A stretch of DNA of 64,000 bases from CAYJFG01 sp964369405 (GCA_964369405.1 CAYJGB010000004.1:1-64000), one strand, 5' to 3'. Shown: positions 1 to 9,496, numbered from the stretch's first letter. Notes: a model not told the origin generated them from the sequence alone. Made by a program: numbers and translations.

Positions 1-50
1 AAGTGGACAAAACTTTTACATTACTAACGATTAGAGTTTTGTTGAAAACT
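1..50. repeat. Edge fragment of modular intergenic repeat (family 2)
   Basis: The first bases match the 'gtggacaaaacttt ... ctaacgatt' stretch near 34913-34945, part of a larger hairpin-rich intergenic repeat also seen at 13.1 kb. The rest of this copy lies outside the window. Confidence 0.6.
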
Positions 51-57
51 TAACTCA

Positions 58-252
58 TTACTTCATCATTATTTTTGTAACATCTTGTGCCACATCTCCT
101 ACTGCATTTACTGCTTTTGTAGCATCTTTTTTAAGGTTTTTTGTATTTTGATTACTCATTGATGTCATTTTACTACCAACATAACCAACAGCTACACCTG
201 CTACCATTCCAGCTCCAATACCTTTTATAATATTCATTGCATTTTGATTCAT
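58..252 (-). CDS. Small glycine-rich membrane-associated protein, YtxH-like
   Basis: A 64-residue protein. Residues about 8-28 form a hydrophobic glycine-rich stretch (glycine-zipper type), followed by a polar, lysine- and asparagine-rich tail that could form a helix. This resembles small YtxH/gas-vesicle-type proteins of Firmicutes, whose function is poorly known. A strong GGAGGTG site sits just upstream of the ATG. It is transcribed divergently from trmL. The gene itself is well supported; the family is inferred from composition only. Confidence 0.7.
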   Translation of the reverse strand: MNQNAMNIIKGIGAGMVAGVAVGYVGSKMTSMSNQNTKNLKKDATKAVNAVGDVAQDVTKIMMK

Positions 253-366
253 AATCTTTACACCTCCAAAATATTTATACGCTATATAAAATATGCGTTA
301 TTTATATTTTAACCATTTTAATATAATTTATTTAGACAAAATTTTAAAAAAGAAAGAAGTTTAAAA

Positions 367-864
367 ATGGCAGAATTAAACATAGTAATGGTAGAACCAG
401 AAATACCTCAAAACACTGGAAATATAGTTAGAACTTGTGCTGCAACTGGTGCAAGATTACATTTAGTAAGACCTCTTGGCTTTTCAACAGACGAAAAAGC
501 AGTAAAAAGAGCAGGGCTTGATTATTTTGATATGGTAGATATAACATATTACGATAATTTGGAAGATTTTTTTAAAAAAACTGAGGGACAATATTATTAT
601 TACTCAACAAAAGCACCACATATATACACAGAAATAGAATATCCAGATAAAGCATATTTATTATTTGGTAAAGAAAGTGCAGGATTACCAGAAGAATTAC
701 TTTGTAAAAATCCAGATACAACAGTAAGAATACCAATGGTAGGAGAAGCAAGAAGTTTGAATTTATCAAATAGTGTAGCAATAGCAACATACGAAGTATT
801 AAGACAATGGAATTATGTAGAATTACAAACTACAGGACAGTTACACAGATTAAAATGGGAATAA
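367..864 (+). CDS. trmL: tRNA (cytidine(34)-2'-O)-methyltransferase, SPOUT family
   Basis: 165 residues, the normal length for TrmL, which uses S-adenosylmethionine to methylate the ribose of the wobble base C34/U34 in tRNA-Leu isoacceptors. The N-terminus has the typical PEIPQNTGNI motif. The C-terminal SPOUT knot carries LLFGKESAGLP and IPMVGEARSLNLSNS, which form the SAM-binding loops. It acts in the cytoplasm as a dimer. It is followed by a TatD nuclease 58 bp downstream and the two may be co-transcribed. The Shine-Dalgarno site (AGAAAGAAG) is weak. Confidence 0.93.
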   Translation: MAELNIVMVEPEIPQNTGNIVRTCAATGARLHLVRPLGFSTDEKAVKRAGLDYFDMVDITYYDNLEDFFKKTEGQYYYYSTKAPHIYTEIEYPDKAYLLFGKESAGLPEELLCKNPDTTVRIPMVGEARSLNLSNSVAIATYEVLRQWNYVELQTTGQLHRLKWE

Positions 865-922
865 TATAACATAATTTAAAGTATAATTAAGGTTATTAAA
901 GTAAAATAAAAGAGGTAAAAAA

Positions 923-1690
923 ATGATATTTGATGCACACGCACATTATGATGATAAAGCATTTGACGATGATAGAGAAGAAATAATAGAAAAAATGCTA
1001 AGCACAGATGTATATGGAATAGTAAATTCAGCAGTAGATGAAGAAACACAAAATTTTGGTATAGAATATGCAGAAAAATACGAAAGAATGTGGACAACAA
1101 TAGGATATCACCCAGAAAACGCAGAAAAAGCAAAAGGTGATTATATAGAAAAAATGGCAAAACTAATGGAACATAAAAAAGCAGTAGCAATAGGGGAGAT
1201 AGGACTTGATTACTACTGGAAAGATGTACCAAAAGAAATACAAATGAAAGTGTTTGAAGAACAGTTGAAACTAGCAAAAGAGTTAAATGTACCAGTAGTA
1301 GTACACGACAGAGAGGCACATTTAGATACATATACAATGCTTAAAAAGTATCAACCAAAAGGGATAGTACATTGTTTTTCTGGTAGTTTAGAATTTTCAA
1401 GAGAAATAGTAAAATTAGGAATGTCAATAAGCATTGGAGGAGTATTAACATTCAAAAATGCCAGACAAAGCGTAGAAGTTATAAAAGATATAAATATAGA
1501 AAAAGTATTACTAGAAACAGACGCACCATATTTATCACCAGTACCATTTAGAGGAAAAAGATGTAACTCAAGTATGATAAAATATGTAGCAGAGAAAATT
1601 GAGGAAATAAAAGGAATAAAAAGCGAAGAAGTGTTAAAAATAACATTAGAAAATGCATTACAAATGTATAATATAGAAAAAATAGTATAA
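923..1690 (+). CDS. TatD family metal-dependent DNase/hydrolase
   Basis: 255 residues, a full-length TatD-type TIM barrel. Metal-binding motifs are visible in order: His6-x-His8 at the N-terminus, Glu in AIGEIGLDY, His in VVHDRE, His in IVHCFSG and Asp in LLETDAPYL. The family comprises metal-dependent 3'-5' exonucleases and deoxyribonucleases proposed to act in DNA repair and turnover; the substrate here is unknown. An AGAGG site precedes the ATG. In many Firmicutes yabD/tatD sits near metG and rnmV, which are absent here. Confidence 0.9.
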   Translation: MIFDAHAHYDDKAFDDDREEIIEKMLSTDVYGIVNSAVDEETQNFGIEYAEKYERMWTTIGYHPENAEKAKGDYIEKMAKLMEHKKAVAIGEIGLDYYWKDVPKEIQMKVFEEQLKLAKELNVPVVVHDREAHLDTYTMLKKYQPKGIVHCFSGSLEFSREIVKLGMSISIGGVLTFKNARQSVEVIKDINIEKVLLETDAPYLSPVPFRGKRCNSSMIKYVAEKIEEIKGIKSEEVLKITLENALQMYNIEKIV

Positions 1691-1837
1691 AAAAATAATT
1701 TATAAATATTAAATTGATGTAAAATAAAGAAAATAATATGTGTAATACAAAAATTACAAATTTTTAACAAATACGACTTTATAATATGTTATAATAAAAA
1801 AAGTATTAATATTTCTAAAAGTTAAAGGAATGATTTT

Positions 1838-2701
1838 TTGAAAAAATATTTAGTTAGAATAATAGGAGCAACTGCTTTTGTGCTAATTTGTGCAGTAGTT
1901 GTAAATATAGTTGTAAATAGTAATTCATCAAACAAAAATTCAGAAAATGTATCAGCTACTACTCAGGGAGCAGAAGATACTACAATCGATAGCCTTTTAA
2001 CTGTAGAACAAACAGAACCAGAAACAGAAGAACCAACAGACCCTCCTACAGAAAAAAAAGAGGTAACAAGTAGTTATATAATTGAGGGGATAGAGCATTT
2101 AACTCAGTATAATTACCCTGCTGGTTGCGAGAGTGTAAGTACAACTATGCTACTTAACTATTTAGGGTTTAATATTTCAATAGATGAATTTATAGATAAT
2201 TACTTACCAATGCAAGATTTAATAGTTGGAAGTGACGGAAATTTAACAGGTCCTGACCCTGCATCAATGTTTATAGGCTCACCATATTCAACAAGTGGAC
2301 TAGGTTGTTATCCACCAGTAATAGAATATGCGTGTAATAATTATTTTAAAGTAGAAGATTCAGAAAAAATAGCAATAGATACAACAGGAGCAACAATAGA
2401 TGAATTGATAGAAAACTATATTATATACGATATACCGGTGTTAGTGTGGCCAACTATGTATATGGCAGAATCATTTGAAACAACACAGTGGATAATAAAA
2501 GATAAAAAAGTATATTCCGACTATAGTAATGGAGATTTATTTGCATGGCGTGCAAACGAACATTGTTTAGTATTAGTTGGATATGATGAAAACTATTATT
2601 ATTGCAACGACCCACTATATGATTACGAGGTACAATTTGACAAGGCATTATTTGAGCAAAGATACGAAGAAATGGGAAATATGAGTTTAGTAATAATATA
2701 G
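1838..2701 (+). CDS. Secreted C39-like cysteine peptidase family protein
   Basis: 287 residues. A hydrophobic N-terminal segment (about 4-27) acts as signal peptide or anchor, followed by a Ser/Thr/Glu/Pro-rich linker to about residue 80. The C-terminal domain resembles Peptidase_C39_2: catalytic Cys97 in PAGCESVS, then His in NEHCLVLVGYD and Asp in YCNDP. This family includes extracellular papain-fold peptidases and has no ABC exporter domain, so it is not a bacteriocin transporter. The start is TTG preceded by AAAGGAATG. It is a single-gene unit ending near an IS-like repeat fragment and a terminator. Confidence 0.82.
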   Translation: MKKYLVRIIGATAFVLICAVVVNIVVNSNSSNKNSENVSATTQGAEDTTIDSLLTVEQTEPETEEPTDPPTEKKEVTSSYIIEGIEHLTQYNYPAGCESVSTTMLLNYLGFNISIDEFIDNYLPMQDLIVGSDGNLTGPDPASMFIGSPYSTSGLGCYPPVIEYACNNYFKVEDSEKIAIDTTGATIDELIENYIIYDIPVLVWPTMYMAESFETTQWIIKDKKVYSDYSNGDLFAWRANEHCLVLVGYDENYYYCNDPLYDYEVQFDKALFEQRYEEMGNMSLVII

Positions 2702-2710
2702 AACAACAAA

Positions 2711-2796
2711 CCTGTAGGGGCGAAATCCATTTTCGCCCGAAATTCTACAAATTCACCTACAAAGACTTGGTAATATTAACATTATTTCGACAGCCC
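2711..2796 (+). repeat. Truncated copy of MITE-like element (family 1)
   Basis: Shares the 'tgtaggggcgaaatcc' and 'gcccgaaat' block, the 'ttggtaatattaacatta' block and the cgacagccc end with the complete copies near 24.4 and 54.8 kb. The opposite terminal repeat and the 'gggagcat' palindrome are missing, so it is an internally deleted remnant. Confidence 0.75.
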
Positions 2797-2814
2797 GATT
2801 AATTATTATCATAA

Positions 2815-2840
2815 CAAAACGTGATAACATAACCCATAAT
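2815..2840. repeat. Short fragment of modular repeat (family 2)
   Basis: The sequence AAACGTGATAACATAA matches the core also found near 9.6, 13.1, 20.3 and 24.3 kb. Only this core is present. Confidence 0.5.
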
Positions 2841-2897
2841 AAAAAAGACTGTAGCATATGAAGTATTTTCATCTGCTACAGTCGTTTTCTTTTGTTT
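2841..2897. terminator. Bidirectional rho-independent terminator
   Basis: A perfect 10-bp stem (gactgtagca / tgctacagtc, 2847-2883) extended by a 5-bp inner stem. It is preceded by an A run and followed by a T-rich tail, so it can end transcription of both the C39-like gene and the convergent 96-residue gene. Confidence 0.85.
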
Positions 2898-2900
2898 TTA

Positions 2901-3191
2901 TTATGATTGTTTTAATGCTCTTGTTAGCCATATATCTGCTATATCCATTGCTAAATATAAACCATTTTTCTCACTAGTCTTTTCAATCTGTTTACTAGGA
3001 CTTATATCTGGGTCTGTACACATTAGCTGTATTACTACTTTATCTGCTATCTCTAAATCGTTAACTATAGTTTTCGTTTTAATTCTTAATTTAACTACAT
3101 ATCTATCTTCCATATTTCCATAAAACAGTTCATCACCACATCTAACTAGTGGTTTGCCTTTATAAGTAGGAAACTTTTCATTTGAACTCAT
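2901..3191 (-). CDS. Conserved hypothetical protein, 96 residues
   Basis: 96 residues, soluble, with no signal peptide. It has the look of a conserved clostridial protein: an N-terminal FPTYKGKPLVRCGDELFYG motif, a central VVKLRI strand and a C-terminal helix ending in DIADIWLTRALK. I recall similar uncharacterised proteins in Clostridia but no assigned function. A clear AAGGAGGG site precedes the ATG. It converges on the C39-like gene and shares its terminator. Confidence 0.75.
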   Translation of the reverse strand: MSSNEKFPTYKGKPLVRCGDELFYGNMEDRYVVKLRIKTKTIVNDLEIADKVVIQLMCTDPDISPSKQIEKTSEKNGLYLAMDIADIWLTRALKQS

Positions 3192-3447
3192 ATTGTAACC
3201 CTCCTTAAAATTTTTGAAATATAATTATATCATAATTTTTTTATGTAGTAAAGGTTAAAATAAAAATAAAAAGAATTATTAGTTAAAATACAAATATAAA
3301 GAAATTTCTTTAGTTAGAATACACAAAAAATTCTAGTATAATTTTTAGTAGGGTGTGAATTAATATTCTGTAAAAGAAATACAATTTTGTAATATAATGA
3401 TAAAATTAAACTGAATGGTTAAACTATATTGGAAAGTGTGAATATTT

Positions 3448-5751
3448 ATGAGAAAAAAATTTTTGATTGGAGTGTTAACATTAATTATGGTATCTACAAT
3501 GGGAATGACATCATTCAACGCAGTTGAAGATGATGACGTGAATCATAAAAAATTAGTTCAAGAGCTTGAAAAAACTACTTATGACGGTGACGACTTAGGA
3601 GCTAACTACACAAAAGAAAGTACAACTTTTAAAGTATGGGCTCCGTCTGCTAGTGAAGTAGTGCTTAATCTATATGCTACTGGTAGCGACGAAGAAGAAA
3701 ATGCAAAAGATATTTCTAGTGACAAAATGAAAAAAGACGACTCTACAGGCGTTTGGTCTATAGAGGTTGACGGCGACTTAAACAAAACTTACTACACATA
3801 TTCTGTTACTACAAATGGTAGTACTCAAGAAACAGGCGATGTTTATGCTAAAGCTTGTGGTGTTAACAGCCTTAGAAGTATGGTTGTAGATTTAGAAAGT
3901 ACAAATCCAGACGGTTGGGAAAACGATAAACAAGTATTATTTGACTCTCAAACAGAAGCTGTAATATGGGAAGTTCACGTAAAAGATTTCTCTTATAGCG
4001 AAAGTTCAGGCGTGTCTGAAGAAAACAGAGGAAAATATTTAGCATTTACAGAAAGCGACACTACTCTTAATAAAGAGGGCGACTTACCTACTTGTGTTAG
4101 CTACCTAAAACAGCTAGGAGTAAATACAGTTCATATTAACCCGTTTTATGATTATGGTTCAATAGATGAAACTGTAACAGACGACAAAGAAGACTTTAAC
4201 TGGGGTTATGACCCTGTAAATTATAATGTACCAGAGGGTTCATACTCATCAGACCCATACAATGGCGAAGTTAGAATTAACGAAGCTAAACAAATGATAC
4301 AAGCATTACACAATGCAGGTATCGCAGTTGTAATGGACGTAGTTTACAACCACACATTTAATGTAGAAGATTCTGTATTTGAAAAAACAGTACCAAATTA
4401 CTACTACAGATATAACAGTGACGGTACTTTATCAAATGGTTCAGCTTGTGGAAACGACACAGCATCAGAACACGTAATGTTTAGTAAATATATGGTAGAC
4501 TCTCTATATTATTGGGCTACTGAATATCATTTAGACGGTTTCCGTTTTGATTTAATGGGTTTACACGACGTAGACACTATGAATGAGATTAGAGCAAAAT
4601 TAGATACACTAGAAAACGGCGAAAAAATACTAATGTATGGAGAAGCTTGGGACGTTGCGCAAAACACAGAAGTTCCAATGGCATCACAATCAAATGTACA
4701 CCTACTAAGTGAAAGAATAGCAGCATTTAATGACAGCATTAGAGATGCTATTAAAGGCGATAACTTCATAATTTATGATGCAGGTTTTATCCAAGGAAGT
4801 GGAGCACCAGTATTAATCGAAAATGGTGTAGTTGCACAAACTTCTAGTTGGTCAACACAACCATCACAAACAATCACATATACATCAGCACACGATAATT
4901 TCACTCTTTACGATAAATTAATTGCATCATCAGGCAAAGAAGACGCTAAATATACTACTAGATATGATGATTTAGTGACAATGAATAAATTATCAGCAGG
5001 TATAATATTAACATCACAAGGAATACCTTTTATGCTAGCTGGAGAAGAAATGGCTAGAACTAAAGAAGGTGACCACAACAGTTATAAATCAAAAGCTACA
5101 CTTAATCAAATTGACTGGACACTATTGACACAATATCCAGACTTAGTTGCATATTATGCAGGTCTTATGCAAATTAGAAGAAACTTTGCTCCATTTACAT
5201 CAGCAGATAATACTTCTATTGAAAATATGTACTTCTATGAAAATGATGATAAAAAAGCACTTTCATTTACAATGAACAACACAGTAACAAAAGATACTCA
5301 ATGGGATAGCGTAACTGTAATATTCAACTCAAACCCTGATAAAGACATAACTGTTGAATTAGAGGGAGAGGCTAAAGACAAAGAATGGGTAATAATTGCA
5401 AACGAAAAAACATCTGGGCTTAAATCTCTAGGCGAAGTAGTAGACGGTAAAGTGGAAGTTAAACAAAGCAGTTTAGTTATTCTTGCCGAAAAAGAAAGCT
5501 TTAACAAATTTGCAATAACTGAAGATACATCTTTTATCGACAAAATGAATAGCGTAGAGATACAAGGCGAATTAGAAAACAGCACAGAAATATCTGAAGA
5601 TGATACACTGCCAACAAAATCACAAGAAGAAAGCAAATCTACAAATAGCAATCTTACTTGGGCAGTTCCATTAGCGGCAGTTGGAGCGTTGTTAGTAGCA
5701 GGTACAATAGTATTTATATCATCAAAAAGAAAAAAATCTAAAAGCAAATAA
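3448..5751 (+). CDS. Secreted membrane-anchored type I pullulanase (GH13)
   Basis: 767 residues. It has a signal peptide (1-25), a CBM48-like N-terminal domain (about 45-160), then a GH13 barrel. The NWGYDP motif (251-256) is typical of type I pullulanases that cleave alpha-1,6 branches. GH13 motifs: DVVYNH at 297-302, nucleophile Asp368 in GFRFDLM, acid/base Glu399 in LMYGEA, and Asp483 in TSAHDN. A C-terminal hydrophobic segment (about 738-758) followed by a Lys/Arg tail indicates a membrane anchor. There is no canonical LPXTG: LPTKS occurs well upstream of the hydrophobic stretch. The adjacent gene is a close paralogue 102 bp downstream, with only weak hairpins between, so read-through is plausible. 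Confidence 0.93.
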   Translation: MRKKFLIGVLTLIMVSTMGMTSFNAVEDDDVNHKKLVQELEKTTYDGDDLGANYTKESTTFKVWAPSASEVVLNLYATGSDEEENAKDISSDKMKKDDSTGVWSIEVDGDLNKTYYTYSVTTNGSTQETGDVYAKACGVNSLRSMVVDLESTNPDGWENDKQVLFDSQTEAVIWEVHVKDFSYSESSGVSEENRGKYLAFTESDTTLNKEGDLPTCVSYLKQLGVNTVHINPFYDYGSIDETVTDDKEDFNWGYDPVNYNVPEGSYSSDPYNGEVRINEAKQMIQALHNAGIAVVMDVVYNHTFNVEDSVFEKTVPNYYYRYNSDGTLSNGSACGNDTASEHVMFSKYMVDSLYYWATEYHLDGFRFDLMGLHDVDTMNEIRAKLDTLENGEKILMYGEAWDVAQNTEVPMASQSNVHLLSERIAAFNDSIRDAIKGDNFIIYDAGFIQGSGAPVLIENGVVAQTSSWSTQPSQTITYTSAHDNFTLYDKLIASSGKEDAKYTTRYDDLVTMNKLSAGIILTSQGIPFMLAGEEMARTKEGDHNSYKSKATLNQIDWTLLTQYPDLVAYYAGLMQIRRNFAPFTSADNTSIENMYFYENDDKKALSFTMNNTVTKDTQWDSVTVIFNSNPDKDITVELEGEAKDKEWVIIANEKTSGLKSLGEVVDGKVEVKQSSLVILAEKESFNKFAITEDTSFIDKMNSVEIQGELENSTEISEDDTLPTKSQEESKSTNSNLTWAVPLAAVGALLVAGTIVFISSKRKKSKSK

Positions 5752-5853
5752 CTAAAAGTAAAAAATTTAAGAGAGTTTATAAATTAGGTAGTAGTTTCTT
5801 TAAGAAATAAAGAATATTATATACAAAATTATTATTTTGGGAGGAAAAAAATA

Positions 5854-8800
5854 ATGAAAATGAAAAAAATTGCCGCAGTGGCATTGTCTGCTATTATGGT
5901 AACTAGTGCAGTTGCTACAATACCTATGACAACAGCATCTGCTGCAACAAAAGGAAAATACGAAGATTTTGCAGCTGAGCTAGATAAAGTAGCTTACAGT
6001 GGCACAGACTTAGGTGCAACATACTCACCTAACGCAACAGATTTTAAAGTATGGGCTCCAACAGCATCAAAAGTAGTAGTTAACTTGTATACAACAGGTA
6101 GCGACAGCGAAGAAGGTGCACAAGATATAGGTGCATACGACATGGAATATGATGCATCAAACGGAGTTTGGTATACTACAATTCGTGGTGACCAAAAAGA
6201 TATGTATTACACATATTCAGTAACAGTAGACGGCACAACTAAAGAAACAGGCGACGTTTATGCAAAAGCAGTAGGTATAAACGGCGACAGAAGCATGGTA
6301 GTTGACCTTGATTCTACAGACCCTGAGGGTTGGGAAGATGATGACTACGTATTAGTACAAAATGCAACAGATGCAAATGTATGGGAAGTACACGTAAAAG
6401 ACTTCTCTTATGACTCAAGTTCTGGTGTATCAGAAGAAAACAGAGGTAAATACTTAGCATTTACAGAAACAGGAACAACTCTTAATAACGATGGTGAAAT
6501 ATCAACAGGTATCGACTATCTAAAAGAATTAGGAATTAAATATGTACATATTAATCCATTCTATGACTATGCTTCAATTGATGAATCTGGTTCAGATACA
6601 CAATACAACTGGGGATATGACCCAGAAAACTACAACGTACCAGAGGGTTCATATTCATCTAACCCATATGACGGTAATGTAAGAATTAACGAAACAAAAC
6701 AAATGGTTCAAGCTCTTCATGATGCAGGTATTGGTATTATTATGGACGTTGTTTACAACCATACATATAACACAGATTCAGTTTTCGATAAAACTGTACC
6801 TAACTACTACTACAGATATACTGCAACTGGTGCATTATCAAACGGTTCAGGTTGTGGAAACGACACAGCATCAGAACACGAAATGTTTGGTAAATACATG
6901 ATAGAGTCAGTTAAATACTGGGCAGAAGAGTACCACATTGACGGCTTCCGTTTTGACTTAATGGGTCTTCACGATGTTGACACAATGAATGCTATTCGTG
7001 CTGAGTTAGATAAAATTGACGAAAGACTATTAATGTACGGTGAGGGTTGGACATTATCAACAACTCCAGATTCAACATCACCAGCAATGGCTACTCAAGC
7101 AAATTCAAGCCAACTTTCAGAAAGAATAGCTTTCTTTAACGACCAAATGAGAGACGGTCAAAAAGGTAGCGTATTTAACGAAACAGCAAAAGGCTTTATA
7201 CAAGGTAACACAGGTTCAACTAAAGATGTAAGAACTGGTATTACAGGTAACGTAACAGGTGGTAATTGGACTGCTAAATCTCCACTGCAAAACGTATCTT
7301 ATGCATCAGCTCATGACAATCACACAATGTATGATAGATTAATTATGTCAGTATATGACGGAAAAACTGATGAAGATTTTTCTATGAGATATGAAGACTT
7401 AATAGCTATGAACAAATTAAGTGCAGCTATTACATTCTCATCACAAGGTATGCCTTTCATTCTAGCTGGTGAAGAAATGGCTAGAACAAAATACGGCGAC
7501 CACAACAGTTATATGTCACCAATTTCAATTAATAAAATCGATTGGAACAGATTAACAGAATATCAAGATTTAACATCTTACTATGCAGGTATGATAGAAT
7601 TAAGAGATGCATACGGTGCATTTAGAACAACTACAAACGACATAGCAAATAACAAATTAACATATTCATCAAATGAACCAACTGGTGTAATAGCTTACAC
7701 AATTCAAGATGAATCACAAATTTGGGATACAGTTGCTGTAATGTTTAACAGTGCAACAACAGAAAAAGAAGTTACTTTAGAAGGCGTTACAGAATTACCT
7801 ACTGAGTGGGTAATACTAGCAAACGACCAAGTTGCAGGTGTACAAAGCCGTGGCGAAATCACAGGAACAACAATCACAATTCCAGCACAAAGTGCATTAA
7901 TCTTAGCAGACAAAGCTAGCTATGATGTAACTGGAATTACATCTGACAGAGGAACAGTAGTAGTAGAACACGTAAATGAAGAAACAGGCGAAATTATGAG
8001 CACAGTTTCTATGACAGGTGCAGAAGGAACAGGATACGTAACAGAAGCTAGAGAAGATTTAGCATTAGAATACGATTTAGTATCAGCATCTGAGAATATG
8101 ACAGGAACATTTAAAGCAAACGAAACAATAAAAGTAGTTTACAACTATGCTCCATACAGAGTTATGCCAACTGATATAACAGGCGATGACAAAGTTAGTA
8201 TTCTAGACGCATTAGAAGTAGCAAAAATGTTAGCTAAAATGACACAAGAAGATATGGCAGCTGATGTAGATAAAAATGGAGTAGTAAGTATCCAAGACTT
8301 ATTACTATATCAACAATCATTAGCAAAAATAGAAATCAAATCAATTAGTGAAGTGCATGTAAATTACTTAGAAAAAGATACTGATAAAGTAATTTCAACA
8401 CAAACAGTAATTAAAGGACGTTTAGGCGATAGTTATACAGCAATGCCAAAAACAATTGAATTCTATACATTAGATGAAACAATGATGCCAGATAACGCAG
8501 AAGGCGTGATTGGGTTAGCAACAACAGAAGTTAATTACTATTATGATTTCACAGCACAAAAGAGAACAATCAATGTTAAATTACAAGATGGACAAACATG
8601 GATACCAAACTTATACACATGGCATGACAGTGGTTCATATTCAGGCGACTGGCCAGGAACACCTATGGAAATGGGCGAAGACGGATGGTATACATTAACA
8701 ATTGAATGTGGTGGAACATACAACTTTATAGTAAATAAAGATGGTGCAAAACAAACATTAGATTTAACAGGATATACAACAGATGTATGGGCTGTATTAA

Positions 8801-8865
8801 ATGTAGCAGAACCAAACAAAGGTGACGACGACATTACAGTATACACAGAAAAACCAGTTTTATAA
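5854..8865 (+). CDS. Secreted dockerin-bearing type I pullulanase with starch-binding module
   Basis: 1003 residues. Signal peptide (1-31), CBM48-like domain (about 48-160), then a GH13 type I pullulanase catalytic domain: YNWGYDP at 251-257, nucleophile Asp368, acid/base Glu397 in LMYGEGW, and SAHDN. After the barrel come a MucBP-like module (about 696-770), a type I dockerin (about 771-830, repeats DITGDDKVSILDAL and DVDKNGVVSIQDLL), a second MucBP-like module (about 832-900) and a terminal CBM26-like starch-binding module (about 902-1003). The dockerin implies attachment to a cohesin scaffold, as in amylosomes. The internal position of the dockerin is unusual. It is paralogous to the gene upstream, which lacks the C-terminal modules. 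Shine-Dalgarno GGGAGG. Confidence 0.94.
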   Translation: MKMKKIAAVALSAIMVTSAVATIPMTTASAATKGKYEDFAAELDKVAYSGTDLGATYSPNATDFKVWAPTASKVVVNLYTTGSDSEEGAQDIGAYDMEYDASNGVWYTTIRGDQKDMYYTYSVTVDGTTKETGDVYAKAVGINGDRSMVVDLDSTDPEGWEDDDYVLVQNATDANVWEVHVKDFSYDSSSGVSEENRGKYLAFTETGTTLNNDGEISTGIDYLKELGIKYVHINPFYDYASIDESGSDTQYNWGYDPENYNVPEGSYSSNPYDGNVRINETKQMVQALHDAGIGIIMDVVYNHTYNTDSVFDKTVPNYYYRYTATGALSNGSGCGNDTASEHEMFGKYMIESVKYWAEEYHIDGFRFDLMGLHDVDTMNAIRAELDKIDERLLMYGEGWTLSTTPDSTSPAMATQANSSQLSERIAFFNDQMRDGQKGSVFNETAKGFIQGNTGSTKDVRTGITGNVTGGNWTAKSPLQNVSYASAHDNHTMYDRLIMSVYDGKTDEDFSMRYEDLIAMNKLSAAITFSSQGMPFILAGEEMARTKYGDHNSYMSPISINKIDWNRLTEYQDLTSYYAGMIELRDAYGAFRTTTNDIANNKLTYSSNEPTGVIAYTIQDESQIWDTVAVMFNSATTEKEVTLEGVTELPTEWVILANDQVAGVQSRGEITGTTITIPAQSALILADKASYDVTGITSDRGTVVVEHVNEETGEIMSTVSMTGAEGTGYVTEAREDLALEYDLVSASENMTGTFKANETIKVVYNYAPYRVMPTDITGDDKVSILDALEVAKMLAKMTQEDMAADVDKNGVVSIQDLLLYQQSLAKIEIKSISEVHVNYLEKDTDKVISTQTVIKGRLGDSYTAMPKTIEFYTLDETMMPDNAEGVIGLATTEVNYYYDFTAQKRTINVKLQDGQTWIPNLYTWHDSGSYSGDWPGTPMEMGEDGWYTLTIECGGTYNFIVNKDGAKQTLDLTGYTTDVWAVLNVAEPNKGDDDITVYTEKPVL

Positions 8866-9104
8866 TTTTAAAATGACTTAACAGTCTTAAACGCCTCTAT
8901 GAGCTTGCTTGTAGGGGCGTCGTTGTGTCGATAAAGTCGACACGCTGTAGCTTCAAGCGTTTTTGAGTATGAATTTTTATAGCTGTTTGCAAAACCTCAA
9001 CATTAAACAAAGACCTAGTATGAGAATAGAATACAGTAAAATACACTAAGAAAATAAAATTTTTTAGATGTATACACAAAAACAGGTAAATAATAAAAAA
9101 AGTG
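8866..9104 (+). terminator. Probable terminator hairpins after the pullulanase pair
   Basis: The gap before secG holds three inverted repeats: acgcctct / aggggcgt (8891-8920), tgtcga / tcgaca (8926-8942) and acgct / agcgt with a T run (8942-8964). The last looks like a weak intrinsic terminator. No gene was seen in the remaining AT-rich stretch. Confidence 0.5.
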
Positions 9105-9133
9105 TTGCAAATGAGTATAAAATATGGTATCAT
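9105..9133 (+). promoter_or_regulatory. Sigma-A type promoter for secG
   Basis: TTGCAA (9105-9110), a 17-bp spacer and TATCAT (9128-9133), 75 bp before the secG ATG. Confidence 0.6.
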
Positions 9134-9207
9134 ATTAAAGCTAATGAAATTAAAATATAATAAGTATATTTTTATAGACAACTTTTAAGAAAGGTAGGTT
9201 AAATACA

Positions 9208-9456
9208 ATGGAAATTTGGGAATACATTTTAGGTGGAGCAATGTTATTGTTTTCTATAGCTATGATTTTAGTTATTATCTTACAAGAGGGTAATCAAAAA
9301 GGCGTAGGTGTAGTAACAGGTGGAGCAGATACATTCTTTTCTAAGAACAAAGCTCGTTCAATCGATTCTTTCTTATCACGTTGGACAAAATTCTTTGCTA
9401 TAGGATTTGCAGTATTAATAGTAGCTATAAACACATGTACACATCTAATGAAATAA
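9208..9456 (+). CDS. secG: Preprotein translocase subunit SecG
   Basis: 82 residues with two transmembrane helices (about 8-28 and 57-78) flanking a loop. The region between carries GVGVVTGGADTFFSKNKARSID-type residues diagnostic of SecG: the glycine-rich segment and the FFGK-like FFSK motif. SecG is the accessory third subunit of the SecYEG channel in the plasma membrane. Length is normal for Firmicutes. An AAAGGTAGG Shine-Dalgarno site precedes the ATG. It is a single gene with its own promoter and terminator; in many Firmicutes secG lies beside rnr and smpB, which are not here. Confidence 0.95.
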   Translation: MEIWEYILGGAMLLFSIAMILVIILQEGNQKGVGVVTGGADTFFSKNKARSIDSFLSRWTKFFAIGFAVLIVAINTCTHLMK

Positions 9457-9496
9457 TATAATTGTTGATAATTTTATACAATTAAAGAAAAAATTA

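Noticed and set aside
876..1770. Leu/Phe-rich minus-strand frames opposite the TatD gene
   Set aside because: Low-complexity translation caused by A-rich coding DNA on the other strand.
5580..5751. LPXTG sorting signal in the first pullulanase
   Set aside because: LPTKS is present, but it is not LPXTG and lies too far before the hydrophobic segment, so a simple membrane anchor is the better reading.
8541..8846. Minus-strand 101-codon frame within the pullulanase gene
   Set aside because: It lies entirely opposite to the CBM26-like module and has no ribosome binding site or recognisable motif.
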